Assembly: GCA_003489165.1 (NCBI GenBank)
Contig: DNJG01000100.1
Span: 1 to 5,957, forward strand
DNA length: 5,957 nucleotides
From: Nitrospinota bacterium
Lineage (GTDB): Bacteria; Nitrospinota; Nitrospinia; UBA9942
Direction: 5' to 3'
How positions within the stretch are numbered: position 1 is the first letter of the stretch; each line of letters opens with the position of its first letter. The notes under the pieces were generated by a model that saw nothing but the letters and a program-made list of their open reading frames with translations, ran no database searches and was not told the DNA's origin. This document shows positions 1 to 5,309 of this stretch, in pieces. Both the position numbers and the translations under genes were made by a program.

Positions 1-2
1 AT

Positions 3-773
3 GTCAAAAACTATAGAGACAGTTTGAGAAAAGGTGAGCCTTTATTATATCTCCCTCCTAAAGAAATTATGCAGATTGTATCACTTGATTATAAAAACCT
101 TGTATCAGAACTGCTCTTTTTTCGTGCAATTGTCTATTTTGGCGATAAAGTTGAAACTAAGGTTATGCCTAACTGGCACTGGATTTATAAGGCAATGGAA
201 ACATCTACATACCTTGACCCCTATAATATAGATTCATATTATTTCACAGAGGCGGTTCTTGCATGGGATGCTAAAGCTCCAAAAGAGGCAAATATAATTC
301 TTGAAAGAGGGGCAAAATTCAGAAACTGGGACTGGTATATTCCATTTTTTATGGGATTTAACAGTTTTTATTTTTTGAAGGATAATAAGGAGGCTGCAAA
401 ATGGTTTTCTGAGGCGGCTAAAATAAATAAAGAGATTGCCCCTATAGCGGCGAAGTTTTATTATAAAGTAAATGAAACAGCCTTTGCTATTGCATTTTTA
501 AAACAGATGTATGAAGATGCACAGAATGAAAATGTTAAAAGGTCTATTGCTATAAGATTAGATGCATTGGAGAAGATTCTTTCTTTAGAGAAGGCAGTTA
601 ATCAGTATAAAGACAAGTTTAATAAGCTTCCTGAAAAAATTGAAGAATTAATAGCGGAAAAAATTATTGACAAGTTGCCGCAAGACCCTTATGGTGGAAA
701 ATTTTTTCTGGACAAGGAGGGATATATAAAGACAACCAGCAATCTGAATTTTCCATCAAAACCACAAAAATGA
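3..773 (+). CDS. TPR-type protein with pseudopilin-like C-terminus, 5' end cut by window edge
   Basis: The frame is open to the left edge of the window. The first possible start inside it is a TTG at 24, but codons upstream (ending NYRDS) read smoothly into the protein, so the true N-terminus probably lies outside the window. Residue numbers below count from that TTG. The motif LLYLPPKEIMQIVSLDYKNL (7-26), followed by a helix ending in FRAIVYFG (33-40), resembles the start of the mature part of a TPR protein family common in Desulfobacterota and relatives, whose members usually begin with a membrane or signal helix. Helical repeat-like segments follow (about 50-160; for example DPYNIDSYYFTEAVLAW and NKEAAKWFSEAAKINKE). 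The C-terminus (about 188-239: EKAVNQYKDKFNKLPEKIEE, then LPQDPYGGKFFLDKEG) resembles the end of type II secretion major pseudopilins (GspG). The stop overlaps the start of the ABC ATPase gene by 4 bp, so the two are translationally coupled and probably work together at the membrane. The function is not known. Confidence 0.75.
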   Translation, partial: VKNYRDSLRKGEPLLYLPPKEIMQIVSLDYKNLVSELLFFRAIVYFGDKVETKVMPNWHWIYKAMETSTYLDPYNIDSYYFTEAVLAWDAKAPKEANIILERGAKFRNWDWYIPFFMGFNSFYFLKDNKEAAKWFSEAAKINKEIAPIAAKFYYKVNETAFAIAFLKQMYEDAQNENVKRSIAIRLDALEKILSLEKAVNQYKDKFNKLPEKIEELIAEKIIDKLPQDPYGGKFFLDKEGYIKTTSNLNFPSKPQK

Positions 774-1729
774 TTAAAACTATTGACCTTTGCAAGACAT
801 ATACAAAATTTAATCCCCCCATTCCCCCCTTTAAAAAAGGGGGGATTAAAGGGGGATTTGTCTATGCACTAAAGTCCTTAAACCTTGAGATTAAAAAGGG
901 AGAAATCTTTGGATTTCTCGGACCAAATGGGGCGGGGAAAAGCACAACTATAAAACTAATTCTGGATATTATAAGGCCGACTTCAGGCAAGGCGCATCTT
1001 TTTAATATTGATGTTGCAAATCCTGAATCAAGAAAAAAAGTTGGCTATCTTCCAGAAAATCCTTCATTCTATGATTATCTTACAGCCGAAGAACTCTTAT
1101 GGTTTGCCGGCAGAACTCATAACATAGATGGAGACAGTATTGCAAAAAAAACCGGAGAACTGCTTGAGTTATTAGATTTAACTGAGGCAAAATCAACGCC
1201 TTTAAGGAAATACTCTAAAGGCATGGTTCAGAGGGCTGGACTTGCCCATGCACTTATTCATGACCCCGACCTCTTGATTCTTGATGAGCCAAGTTCTGGT
1301 TTAGACCCTATCGGGAGGAGAAAGGTAGCCGATTTATTACTTGATTTAAAAAATAAAGGGAAGACAATATTCTTCAGCTCTCATATACTACATGATGTTG
1401 AGACGATTTGTGATAAAGTTGGAATTATAGTTGAGGGTGAGTTAAGATTCTGTGGAAAAATATCAGAGGTTTTACACCAAAGTGTTCAGGGCTATGAGGT
1501 GTTAGTTCAGAATGTTTCAGATGAAAACTTTAAAGAGATTTTAGATAAAGAGGTTAATTGTCATAGAGAAGGAGATACTGTAAGGTTAATGGTGGGAGAA
1601 GGGGATTTATGGCAGTTGATAGAATTTATAAAGTCAAAAAATCTCTCTCTCTTTGCAGTAGAGCCAAAGAGAAAGACTCTGGAAGGATTATTTTTGGAGC
1701 TGATAAAAAATTCAAAAAGTAGCTCTTAA
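770..1729 (+). CDS. ABC-2 type transporter ATP-binding protein with a repeat-encoded insert
   Basis: This is a nucleotide-binding subunit that would power a membrane permease from the cytoplasmic face. Visible motifs are the A-loop aromatic Y11, Walker A GPNGAGKST (51-59), and a GYLPE segment in the Q-loop region (92-96), usual for this subfamily. The ABC signature is YSKGMVQR (148-155), followed by Walker B LLILDEP (168-174), D-loop SGLDP (176-180) and the H-loop histidine H205 in SSH. The last 90 or so residues look like the extra C-terminal domain (DUF4162-like) of CcmA/NatA-type exporter ATPases. The start ATG overlaps the preceding stop (ATGA) and has no clear Shine-Dalgarno sequence, so translation probably depends on coupling. 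Residues 15-30 (NPPIPPFKKGGIKGGF) do not belong to the fold and come from a DNA palindrome. No permease follows; the next gene is unrelated and has its own promoter. The substrate cannot be inferred. Confidence 0.95.
   Translation: MIKTIDLCKTYTKFNPPIPPFKKGGIKGGFVYALKSLNLEIKKGEIFGFLGPNGAGKSTTIKLILDIIRPTSGKAHLFNIDVANPESRKKVGYLPENPSFYDYLTAEELLWFAGRTHNIDGDSIAKKTGELLELLDLTEAKSTPLRKYSKGMVQRAGLAHALIHDPDLLILDEPSSGLDPIGRRKVADLLLDLKNKGKTIFFSSHILHDVETICDKVGIIVEGELRFCGKISEVLHQSVQGYEVLVQNVSDENFKEILDKEVNCHREGDTVRLMVGEGDLWQLIEFIKSKNLSLFAVEPKRKTLEGLFLELIKNSKSSS
812..858 (+). repeat. G/C-run palindromic element inserted in frame in the ABC ATPase gene
   Basis: This is an imperfect palindrome built from C-runs and G-runs. 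The inner stem is CCCCCCTTT (824-832) against AAAGGGGGG (836-844), with loop AAA. The outer stem is AATCCCCCC (812-820) against GGGGGATT (851-858), with a small asymmetric internal loop between them. It is read in frame as NPPIPPFKKGGIKGGF. Peptides of this type (NPPxPPFxKGGxxGGF) are, as far as I recall, the translated signature of a dispersed repeat in many environmental bacterial genomes. The element lies between the first strand with its A-loop and the strand beginning VYALKSLNLEI. Ordinary ABC ATPases have only a short turn there. Confidence 0.85.
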
Positions 1730-1780
1730 GTGGATATGTCTATAGAGAAAAAAAGAAAATCACTTGCTGATATAGTTTGC

Positions 1781-1809
1781 TTGAAACCAGCAGCTAAATG
1801 TAATATAAT
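1781..1809 (+). promoter_or_regulatory. Near-consensus sigma-70 promoter for the Uma2 gene
   Basis: A -35 box TTGAAA (1781-1786, 5 of 6 matches to TTGACA) is separated by exactly 17 bp from a perfect -10 box TATAAT (1804-1809). Transcription should start near 1816, giving a leader of only about 20 nt before the Uma2 start codon. The promoter lies in the 106-bp gap after the ABC gene, so the Uma2 gene need not depend on the upstream operon. Confidence 0.75.
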
Positions 1810-1820
1810 AGGCTATAACT

Positions 1821-1828
1821 TTGAGGAG
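1821..1828 (+). promoter_or_regulatory. Ribosome binding site of the Uma2 gene
   Basis: TTGAGGAG ends 7 nt before the ATG at 1836. This strong Shine-Dalgarno match fixes that start codon. Confidence 0.8.
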
Positions 1829-1835
1829 ATTTTAA

Positions 1836-2375
1836 ATGAAGGGTATAAAGATTGATTACATACCGAGATATACTTATAACGATTATGTGCAATGGGAGGG
1901 GAGATGGGAATTAATTGAGGGGATGCCTTATGCAATGACTCCGTTGCCAATATTAGAACATCAGGTTATTAGCGGCAATATTTTTATTCAACTTTCTGAA
2001 TTGTTAAAAGGCTGCGGGAAATGCAAGGCTTTGCTCCCTGTTGACTGGAAAATTGATGATGACACTGTTCTTGAGCCTGATGTCTTAGTGGTCTGCGAAG
2101 AGGTTGGTGGTAAGTATATAACAAACCCTCCTATAATGATATTTGAGATATTATCACCAGCAACAGTTTTTAAAGATAGGAATATCAAATATAAGATTTA
2201 CGAATCTCAAGGTGTCAAATACTATATAATGGTGGATATTGATGCGAAGGTCGCAGAAGTTTTTGAGCTTGCCAATGGAAGTTATAAAAAGCTTAAAGAT
2301 GCCCAGAGAGATGTCATAGCCTTTGATTTGGACAAGTGCAAAATAGATTTTGATTTTGAAAAAATCTGGGAATGA
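1836..2375 (+). CDS. Uma2 family (DUF820) PD-(D/E)XK endonuclease-like protein
   Basis: This 179-residue protein has the typical length and layout of the Uma2/DUF820 family (Pfam PF05685), a restriction-endonuclease-like fold. Visible in order are WELIEGMPYAMTP (24-36), the region ALLPVDWKID, the acidic motif EPDVLVVC (80-87; D82 a likely metal ligand), FEILSPAT (103-110; E104 the likely second acid), and KYKIYESQGVKYYIMVD (118-134), with K118 or K120 in the region of the catalytic lysine. The motifs look complete, so the enzyme may be active. Family members are often in many copies, especially in cyanobacteria, and their biological role is poorly known. The gene has its own promoter and ribosome binding site. 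No methyltransferase or antitoxin lies beside it, so it appears as an orphan. It converges with the minus-strand operon. Confidence 0.9.
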   Translation: MKGIKIDYIPRYTYNDYVQWEGRWELIEGMPYAMTPLPILEHQVISGNIFIQLSELLKGCGKCKALLPVDWKIDDDTVLEPDVLVVCEEVGGKYITNPPIMIFEILSPATVFKDRNIKYKIYESQGVKYYIMVDIDAKVAEVFELANGSYKKLKDAQRDVIAFDLDKCKIDFDFEKIWE

Positions 2376-2631
2376 ATTATTTAGCCACCGACAGACCTGA
2401 GAGGAGAAAAGAGAGGAGTTGTTTAAACTAATACTTTTGATAGGGTAGATTCATTATCGGCAGGTCTTGTCCCTGATTCTTTAGCAATTGAAATTCTATT
2501 CCCTAAAACTTTACAGTTTCAGAACCAATTAGTCCAGTTGAGCCAGTTACAATTACTATAGACATATTTTATCCTTCCTATAACGCCTCACCACGGATGA
2601 TAAGAATCTTAAAGATGTTAACAGAAATATG
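2376..2631. other. 256-bp convergent gap holding a decayed gene and repeat debris
   Basis: This gap lies between the ends of the Uma2 gene and the beta-helix acyltransferase gene. It contains no intact gene. Its main content is the remnant of an NAD-dependent epimerase start on the minus strand, described separately. A purine-only run lies at 2399-2418. AACGCCTCACCACGGAT (2582-2598) looks like a dispersed-repeat fragment. AGACCTG (2393-2399) recurs inverted at 2461-2467. I see no GC-rich hairpin with a T-run, so no intrinsic terminator can be named for either converging gene set. Confidence 0.6.
2423..2565 (-). pseudogene. Remnant of an NAD-dependent sugar epimerase/dehydratase gene (5' end only)
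   Basis: Reading minus from the ATG at 2565 gives MSIVIVTGSTGLIGSETVKF and then a TAG at 2503-2505. The stretch is the first strand and glycine-rich NAD-binding loop (GSTGLIG) of an extended short-chain dehydrogenase, as in nucleotide-sugar epimerases. A strong Shine-Dalgarno sequence AGGAAGG (2579-2573) lies 7 nt upstream of the ATG, so the initiation region is intact although the gene is dead. In a shifted frame from about 2509, a further open stretch reads VLGNRISIAKESGTRPADN and ends with TAA at 2423-2425; I do not recognise it, and it may be another fragment joined by deletion. The remnant follows the beta-helix acyltransferase gene in the same direction, so it was probably the next gene of that operon. 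Only about 20 residues support the family call. Confidence 0.6.
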
Positions 2632-3444
2632 TTAAGCCTTTTTTGAATTTGATATGCTTTCAGTATTAGATTTTATTACAAAGTTTGGAGGATAAACCCC
2701 TTTTTTTACTGTATTATTCGGGTAAACCCATGTATTTTTACCAATAATGACACATGGAGATGTAACAGTATTGCATCCGATTTCCACATAATCACCGAGA
2801 ACTGCACCAAACTTTTTTACACCTGTATCTGTAGGCTTACCCTCTATTTGTATTTTAATTGTATTAATCTTACCGCTCTTTTTTTCTTCAGGCGTCCTAA
2901 ACTGGAGATTTGCAAGTTTTGTCCCTGCTCCCAGATTTACATAACTGCCAACAATGCTGTCGCCGATATAGGCAAAGTGTCCTGCCTCAGAGTGATTCAT
3001 AAATATTGAGTTTTTTATCTCTGTTGTATGCCCTATTACAGACTTATCACCAACTATCACATTCCCCCTGAAATATGAACCCTGTCTTACCTCGCAGTCA
3101 TTGCCAATAATTGCCGGTGCCTTTATGACCGCAGTTGGCTCCAGCACAGTTCCGCTTCCTACAAAGATTCCCATCTCTTTTAAAAAAAGGTCTGCCCAGA
3201 TTTTAACCTCCCTCCCCACATACAATACCTTATCTATTAAATTATCTTTCTCGTCTCTTACCTCCTGAAGGGTTATCCCCTCAATTATCATCTTAGGCTG
3301 AACAGTCTTTTCTATTTCCTTAAACCAGTCCTTTATATATTTGTTAATTCTTCCTGTTACATCCCAGTAATGGGTTATGCCTTCAAATATAGCCTTATGT
3401 TTGAACTCCGGAAGATGCTCAAATAGCTCTTCAATTTTTAACAT
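2632..3444 (-). CDS. GlmU-like left-handed beta-helix acyltransferase without uridylyltransferase domain
   Basis: This 270-residue protein has an N-terminal region of about 90 residues with no nucleotidyltransferase signature. A left-handed parallel beta-helix of hexapeptide repeats follows (about 94-250; for example VIKAPAIIGNDCEVRQGSYF). The segment AGHFAYIGDSIVGSYVNLGA aligns by eye with the acetyltransferase active site of GlmU, and H156 matches its catalytic histidine. The following part (ANLQFR, then KIQIEGKPTDTGVKKFGAVL and VEIGCNT) resembles the C-terminal domain of archaeal-type bifunctional sugar-1-phosphate enzymes more than E. coli GlmU. The probable reaction is N-acetylation of an amino-sugar-1-phosphate, as in UDP-GlcNAc synthesis; the substrate is inferred. 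It starts 10 nt after the mutase stop, which supports co-transcription and a shared pathway. A GTG start at 3450 is also open, but the Shine-Dalgarno spacing favours ATG at 3444. Confidence 0.8.
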   Translation of the reverse strand: MLKIEELFEHLPEFKHKAIFEGITHYWDVTGRINKYIKDWFKEIEKTVQPKMIIEGITLQEVRDEKDNLIDKVLYVGREVKIWADLFLKEMGIFVGSGTVLEPTAVIKAPAIIGNDCEVRQGSYFRGNVIVGDKSVIGHTTEIKNSIFMNHSEAGHFAYIGDSIVGSYVNLGAGTKLANLQFRTPEEKKSGKINTIKIQIEGKPTDTGVKKFGAVLGDYVEIGCNTVTSPCVIIGKNTWVYPNNTVKKGVYPPNFVIKSNTESISNSKKA

Positions 3445-3449
3445 GCCCA

Positions 3450-3456
3450 CCCCCTT
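3450..3456 (-). promoter_or_regulatory. Ribosome binding site of the beta-helix gene, overlapping the mutase stop
   Basis: AAGGGGG (read minus, 3456 to 3450) shares its two A residues with the TAA stop of the mutase gene and lies 5 nt before ATG 3444. An upstream in-frame GTG at 3450-3448 begins inside this site, which argues against GTG as the start. The arrangement suggests translational coupling. Confidence 0.65.
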
Positions 3457-5194
3457 ATCTTTTCATTTCAGGTATAAGATAATTCTTTACCTTCTCACCT
3501 ATATAGATAAGTTTATCAGTATCATTTATTGAACCTCTCACATTTATTCCTGTCTTATCCTCTGTCCCCGAATTTCTTACAAAGATGCATCCCCGTAAAG
3601 AATTCGGAGTTCGGAGTTCGGAGTTCGGAGTTAAATTTGCCCTGTATTTATTATATATTGCTAAATAGAGCATATCAGGTTCATCGCCTCTTTCTTTCAT
3701 GGATAATTCTACACTATTTTCAAACTGCTCCATACAAATATTTTTTATAAAGCCCTCTAATTTTTTCCATAAATCAGTCCCCTTTGAAAGCCGGGATTTA
3801 TCAGTTTCATAAATATAAAATGCCTTTTTAAAGCCACGTTCAAATGGGCTGTGCAGTTTTTGAAAATAACTTTTTGCATCTGATTTGGTGAGAATAGATT
3901 CTGAGGCAGCAAATGTATTCACAGCACTCTTTAAGCCATTTCCAGCAAAGAGAGATATAGTCCTGCCATCTTTAATTTTTAAATATCCTTTTGTAATATT
4001 GTGTCCGCTCTCTTCACTGCCTATTGCAAACTTATCTGCTAATTGCATTGCCTCTCTAAGAAGCCATTTGTCCCCAACCCCAGTAACAACAGCCTTAAAC
4101 CCTAATCTTTCTGCGGCTATCACAGTATTAATATCACTTTCAACTGTATTAACATATAGAGAGCCTTTGTATTTTTCCGGATACATTTCCATGAGATACA
4201 TCCCCTGCAAAAATGCAGTCTCATCCCCCGAAAGGACAATTATAGTGTCATTAAAGGGGTCGTAATCAACCCTGTAAAACCTGTCTCCATCTGCATCAAA
4301 TATAGCCCCTGATACCTTTACCTCCCCATTCTTTATTTCTCCTCTTTTTTCCCTTCCAACCTCAAAAATTTTATTTATAGCTTTGTTCTTTTCAAATCTT
4401 TCTCCTCCTCTAATCATATCAGGAGAAATGGAGGATATGCCTTCAAGGGTAACAACACCGCAGTTCAGATTTACATCACCATTGAGGTAGTAGCTAACCT
4501 CAATTATTTCTTTAAATCCCAATCTTTTGAAAATATCAGCCGCAATCCCTGAAAAAGAGCCGTTTGCGGGGTCAACAATCAGAATATTTTTTGAAAAAAT
4601 GCCAGCTTCCCTGACCCATGAATTTCTTGAATCTAAGGAGAACTCTGTAAATACCCTGACTGCGTCATCATGTGCATATTCAATATTACCTGTTAAGCTG
4701 AGCTTCTTAATAGTATCATACCCTGTTTCTCTAAATTTCTTTGTAAGCCTTATATCATCTTCCGGGAAAAACTTTAATCCTGTTGACTTGAATATCTTGA
4801 TGCCGTTCTGTCCCTTTGGATTATGGGATGCAGTAATCATAAATCCGCTCTTTGCACCCTTGTAGAGCATATATATAGGAATTACAGGTGTAGGTGTTAT
4901 ACCTAAAACTACTGCCTTCCCACCTGCCTTTCTGATTCCGCTTACTGCCGCGGATGTAAATTTGCCTTCAGGGTCTCGCGGATCCCACCCAATGATTATA
5001 TTTCCACCAATTTTCATTTCGCCGCTTTCTATCAAATCTGTCACATGGCAAAATGTATAAAGTTCCATGAACTCTTCAGTAATAAAACCTTTTTCAACAA
5101 ATGCCTCGAGCGGCGTCATCCCTTTTATATCGGGGGCAGCCGACAACCTAACATCCCTTCTTACTCCATCAGTTCCTTGAAGCCTGTTAATCAT
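3455..5194 (-). CDS. Alpha-D-phosphohexomutase (phosphoglucomutase / phosphomannomutase / GlmM type)
   Basis: It interconverts hexose-6-phosphate and hexose-1-phosphate in the cytoplasm. The family signature is complete: GTDGVRR (7-13), the phosphoserine loop TASHNPKGQNGIK (121-133; S123 the phosphorylated serine), the metal loop DADGDR (300-305; D300, D302, D304), the sugar-binding loop GSEESGH (392-398), and the phosphate-binding loop RNSGTED (540-546). At 579 residues it is longer than the usual 450-470. The extra length lies partly around 14-60 and 251-295 and partly in a repeat-encoded stretch (about 519-535) just before the phosphate loop. The start is fixed by an in-frame TAA 21 bp upstream, yet no Shine-Dalgarno sequence precedes the ATG (the preceding bases are TTTCCACCT), so initiation may be weak or unusual. 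The gene follows purN and is coupled to a GlmU-like acetyltransferase. This hints at hexosamine phosphate as substrate, but specificity cannot be read from the motifs. Confidence 0.93.
   Translation of the reverse strand: MINRLQGTDGVRRDVRLSAAPDIKGMTPLEAFVEKGFITEEFMELYTFCHVTDLIESGEMKIGGNIIIGWDPRDPEGKFTSAAVSGIRKAGGKAVVLGITPTPVIPIYMLYKGAKSGFMITASHNPKGQNGIKIFKSTGLKFFPEDDIRLTKKFRETGYDTIKKLSLTGNIEYAHDDAVRVFTEFSLDSRNSWVREAGIFSKNILIVDPANGSFSGIAADIFKRLGFKEIIEVSYYLNGDVNLNCGVVTLEGISSISPDMIRGGERFEKNKAINKIFEVGREKRGEIKNGEVKVSGAIFDADGDRFYRVDYDPFNDTIIVLSGDETAFLQGMYLMEMYPEKYKGSLYVNTVESDINTVIAAERLGFKAVVTGVGDKWLLREAMQLADKFAIGSEESGHNITKGYLKIKDGRTISLFAGNGLKSAVNTFAASESILTKSDAKSYFQKLHSPFERGFKKAFYIYETDKSRLSKGTDLWKKLEGFIKNICMEQFENSVELSMKERGDEPDMLYLAIYNKYRANLTPNSELRTPNSLRGCIFVRNSGTEDKTGINVRGSINDTDKLIYIGEKVKNYLIPEMKR
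3603..3632 (-). repeat. Perfect 7-bp tandem repeat inside the phosphohexomutase gene
   Basis: Four exact copies of TTCGGAG (plus-strand sense) plus two further bases run without a mismatch. On the coding strand the unit is CTCCGAA, and three units make 21 bp, so the reading frame cycles through the heptapeptide TPNSELR, seen here as LTPNSELRTPNSL (521-533). The array sits in a stretch of about 17 residues (519-535) with no counterpart that I know in the family, 7 residues before R540 of the phosphate-binding loop. Seven is not a multiple of three, so a one-unit change would shift the frame and lose the loop. Confidence 0.9.
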
Positions 5195-5250
5195 AGGTGG
5201 AAATTTATTTTTTTAAACTTTTGTGCTTATCAGAATTGGAAGCATTAGGA

Positions 5251-5293
5251 AGTATCATAGTATCAGAGTTTTAATCTTTGACACCCTGACACC
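5251..5293 (-). repeat. Two-unit repeat hairpin in the purN-mutase gap
   Basis: The gap of 115 bp between purN and the mutase gene holds two 8-bp tandem pairs: AGTATCAT AGTATCAG (5251-5266) and TGACACCC TGACACCA (5279-5294). The arms 5251-5268 and 5276-5293 are inverted copies with a 7-nt loop. As DNA they match at 12 of 18 positions. As minus-strand RNA, counting G-U pairs, 16 of 18 positions can pair. The structure would lie in the untranslated stretch upstream of the mutase gene. No T-run follows, so it is not a standard terminator. Its role is unknown; it may be a mobile repeat, an RNA-processing site, or an attenuating structure. Confidence 0.6.
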
Positions 5294-5309
5294 ACAACAT
5301 TTAAAGGTA

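Noticed and set aside
1..27. ATG at position 1 with short frame MSKTIETV and a stop overlapping the TTG at 24, as an upstream gene end
   Set aside because: The other frame, read upstream of the TTG, continues plausibly as part of the TPR protein. Eight codons at a window edge cannot support a gene.
1764..1792. Possible hairpin TGCTG / CAGCA with inner GTTT / AAAC after the ABC gene
   Set aside because: The stems are short and interrupted, there is no T-run, and the region overlaps the -35 box of the better supported Uma2 promoter.
2399..2418. 20-nt purine-only run as a triplex-forming mirror repeat
   Set aside because: The mirror symmetry covers only about ten bases, and nothing nearby suggests a role.
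2618..2635. Perfect 6-bp inverted repeat TTAACA / TGTTAA across the stop codon of the beta-helix gene, considered as a terminator
   Set aside because: The stem is A/T-rich and no T-run follows on either strand, so it does not meet the pattern of an intrinsic terminator.
3829..3863. Peptide HSPFERGFKK in the mutase as a third repeat-derived insert
   Set aside because: The DNA shows no palindrome or tandem unit, so the resemblance to repeat-encoded peptides is probably chance.
3529..4865. Plus-strand open frames at 3529-3750, 3885-4265 and 4527-4865
   Set aside because: They lie opposite the mutase gene, whose catalytic motifs are all in the minus frame, and they have no ribosome binding sites or recognisable motifs.
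5254..5281. Minus-strand promoter for the mutase gene, with TATGAT as -10
   Set aside because: The hexamer 17 bp upstream (GTCAAA) matches only 3 of 6 consensus bases, and the site lies inside the repeat hairpin.
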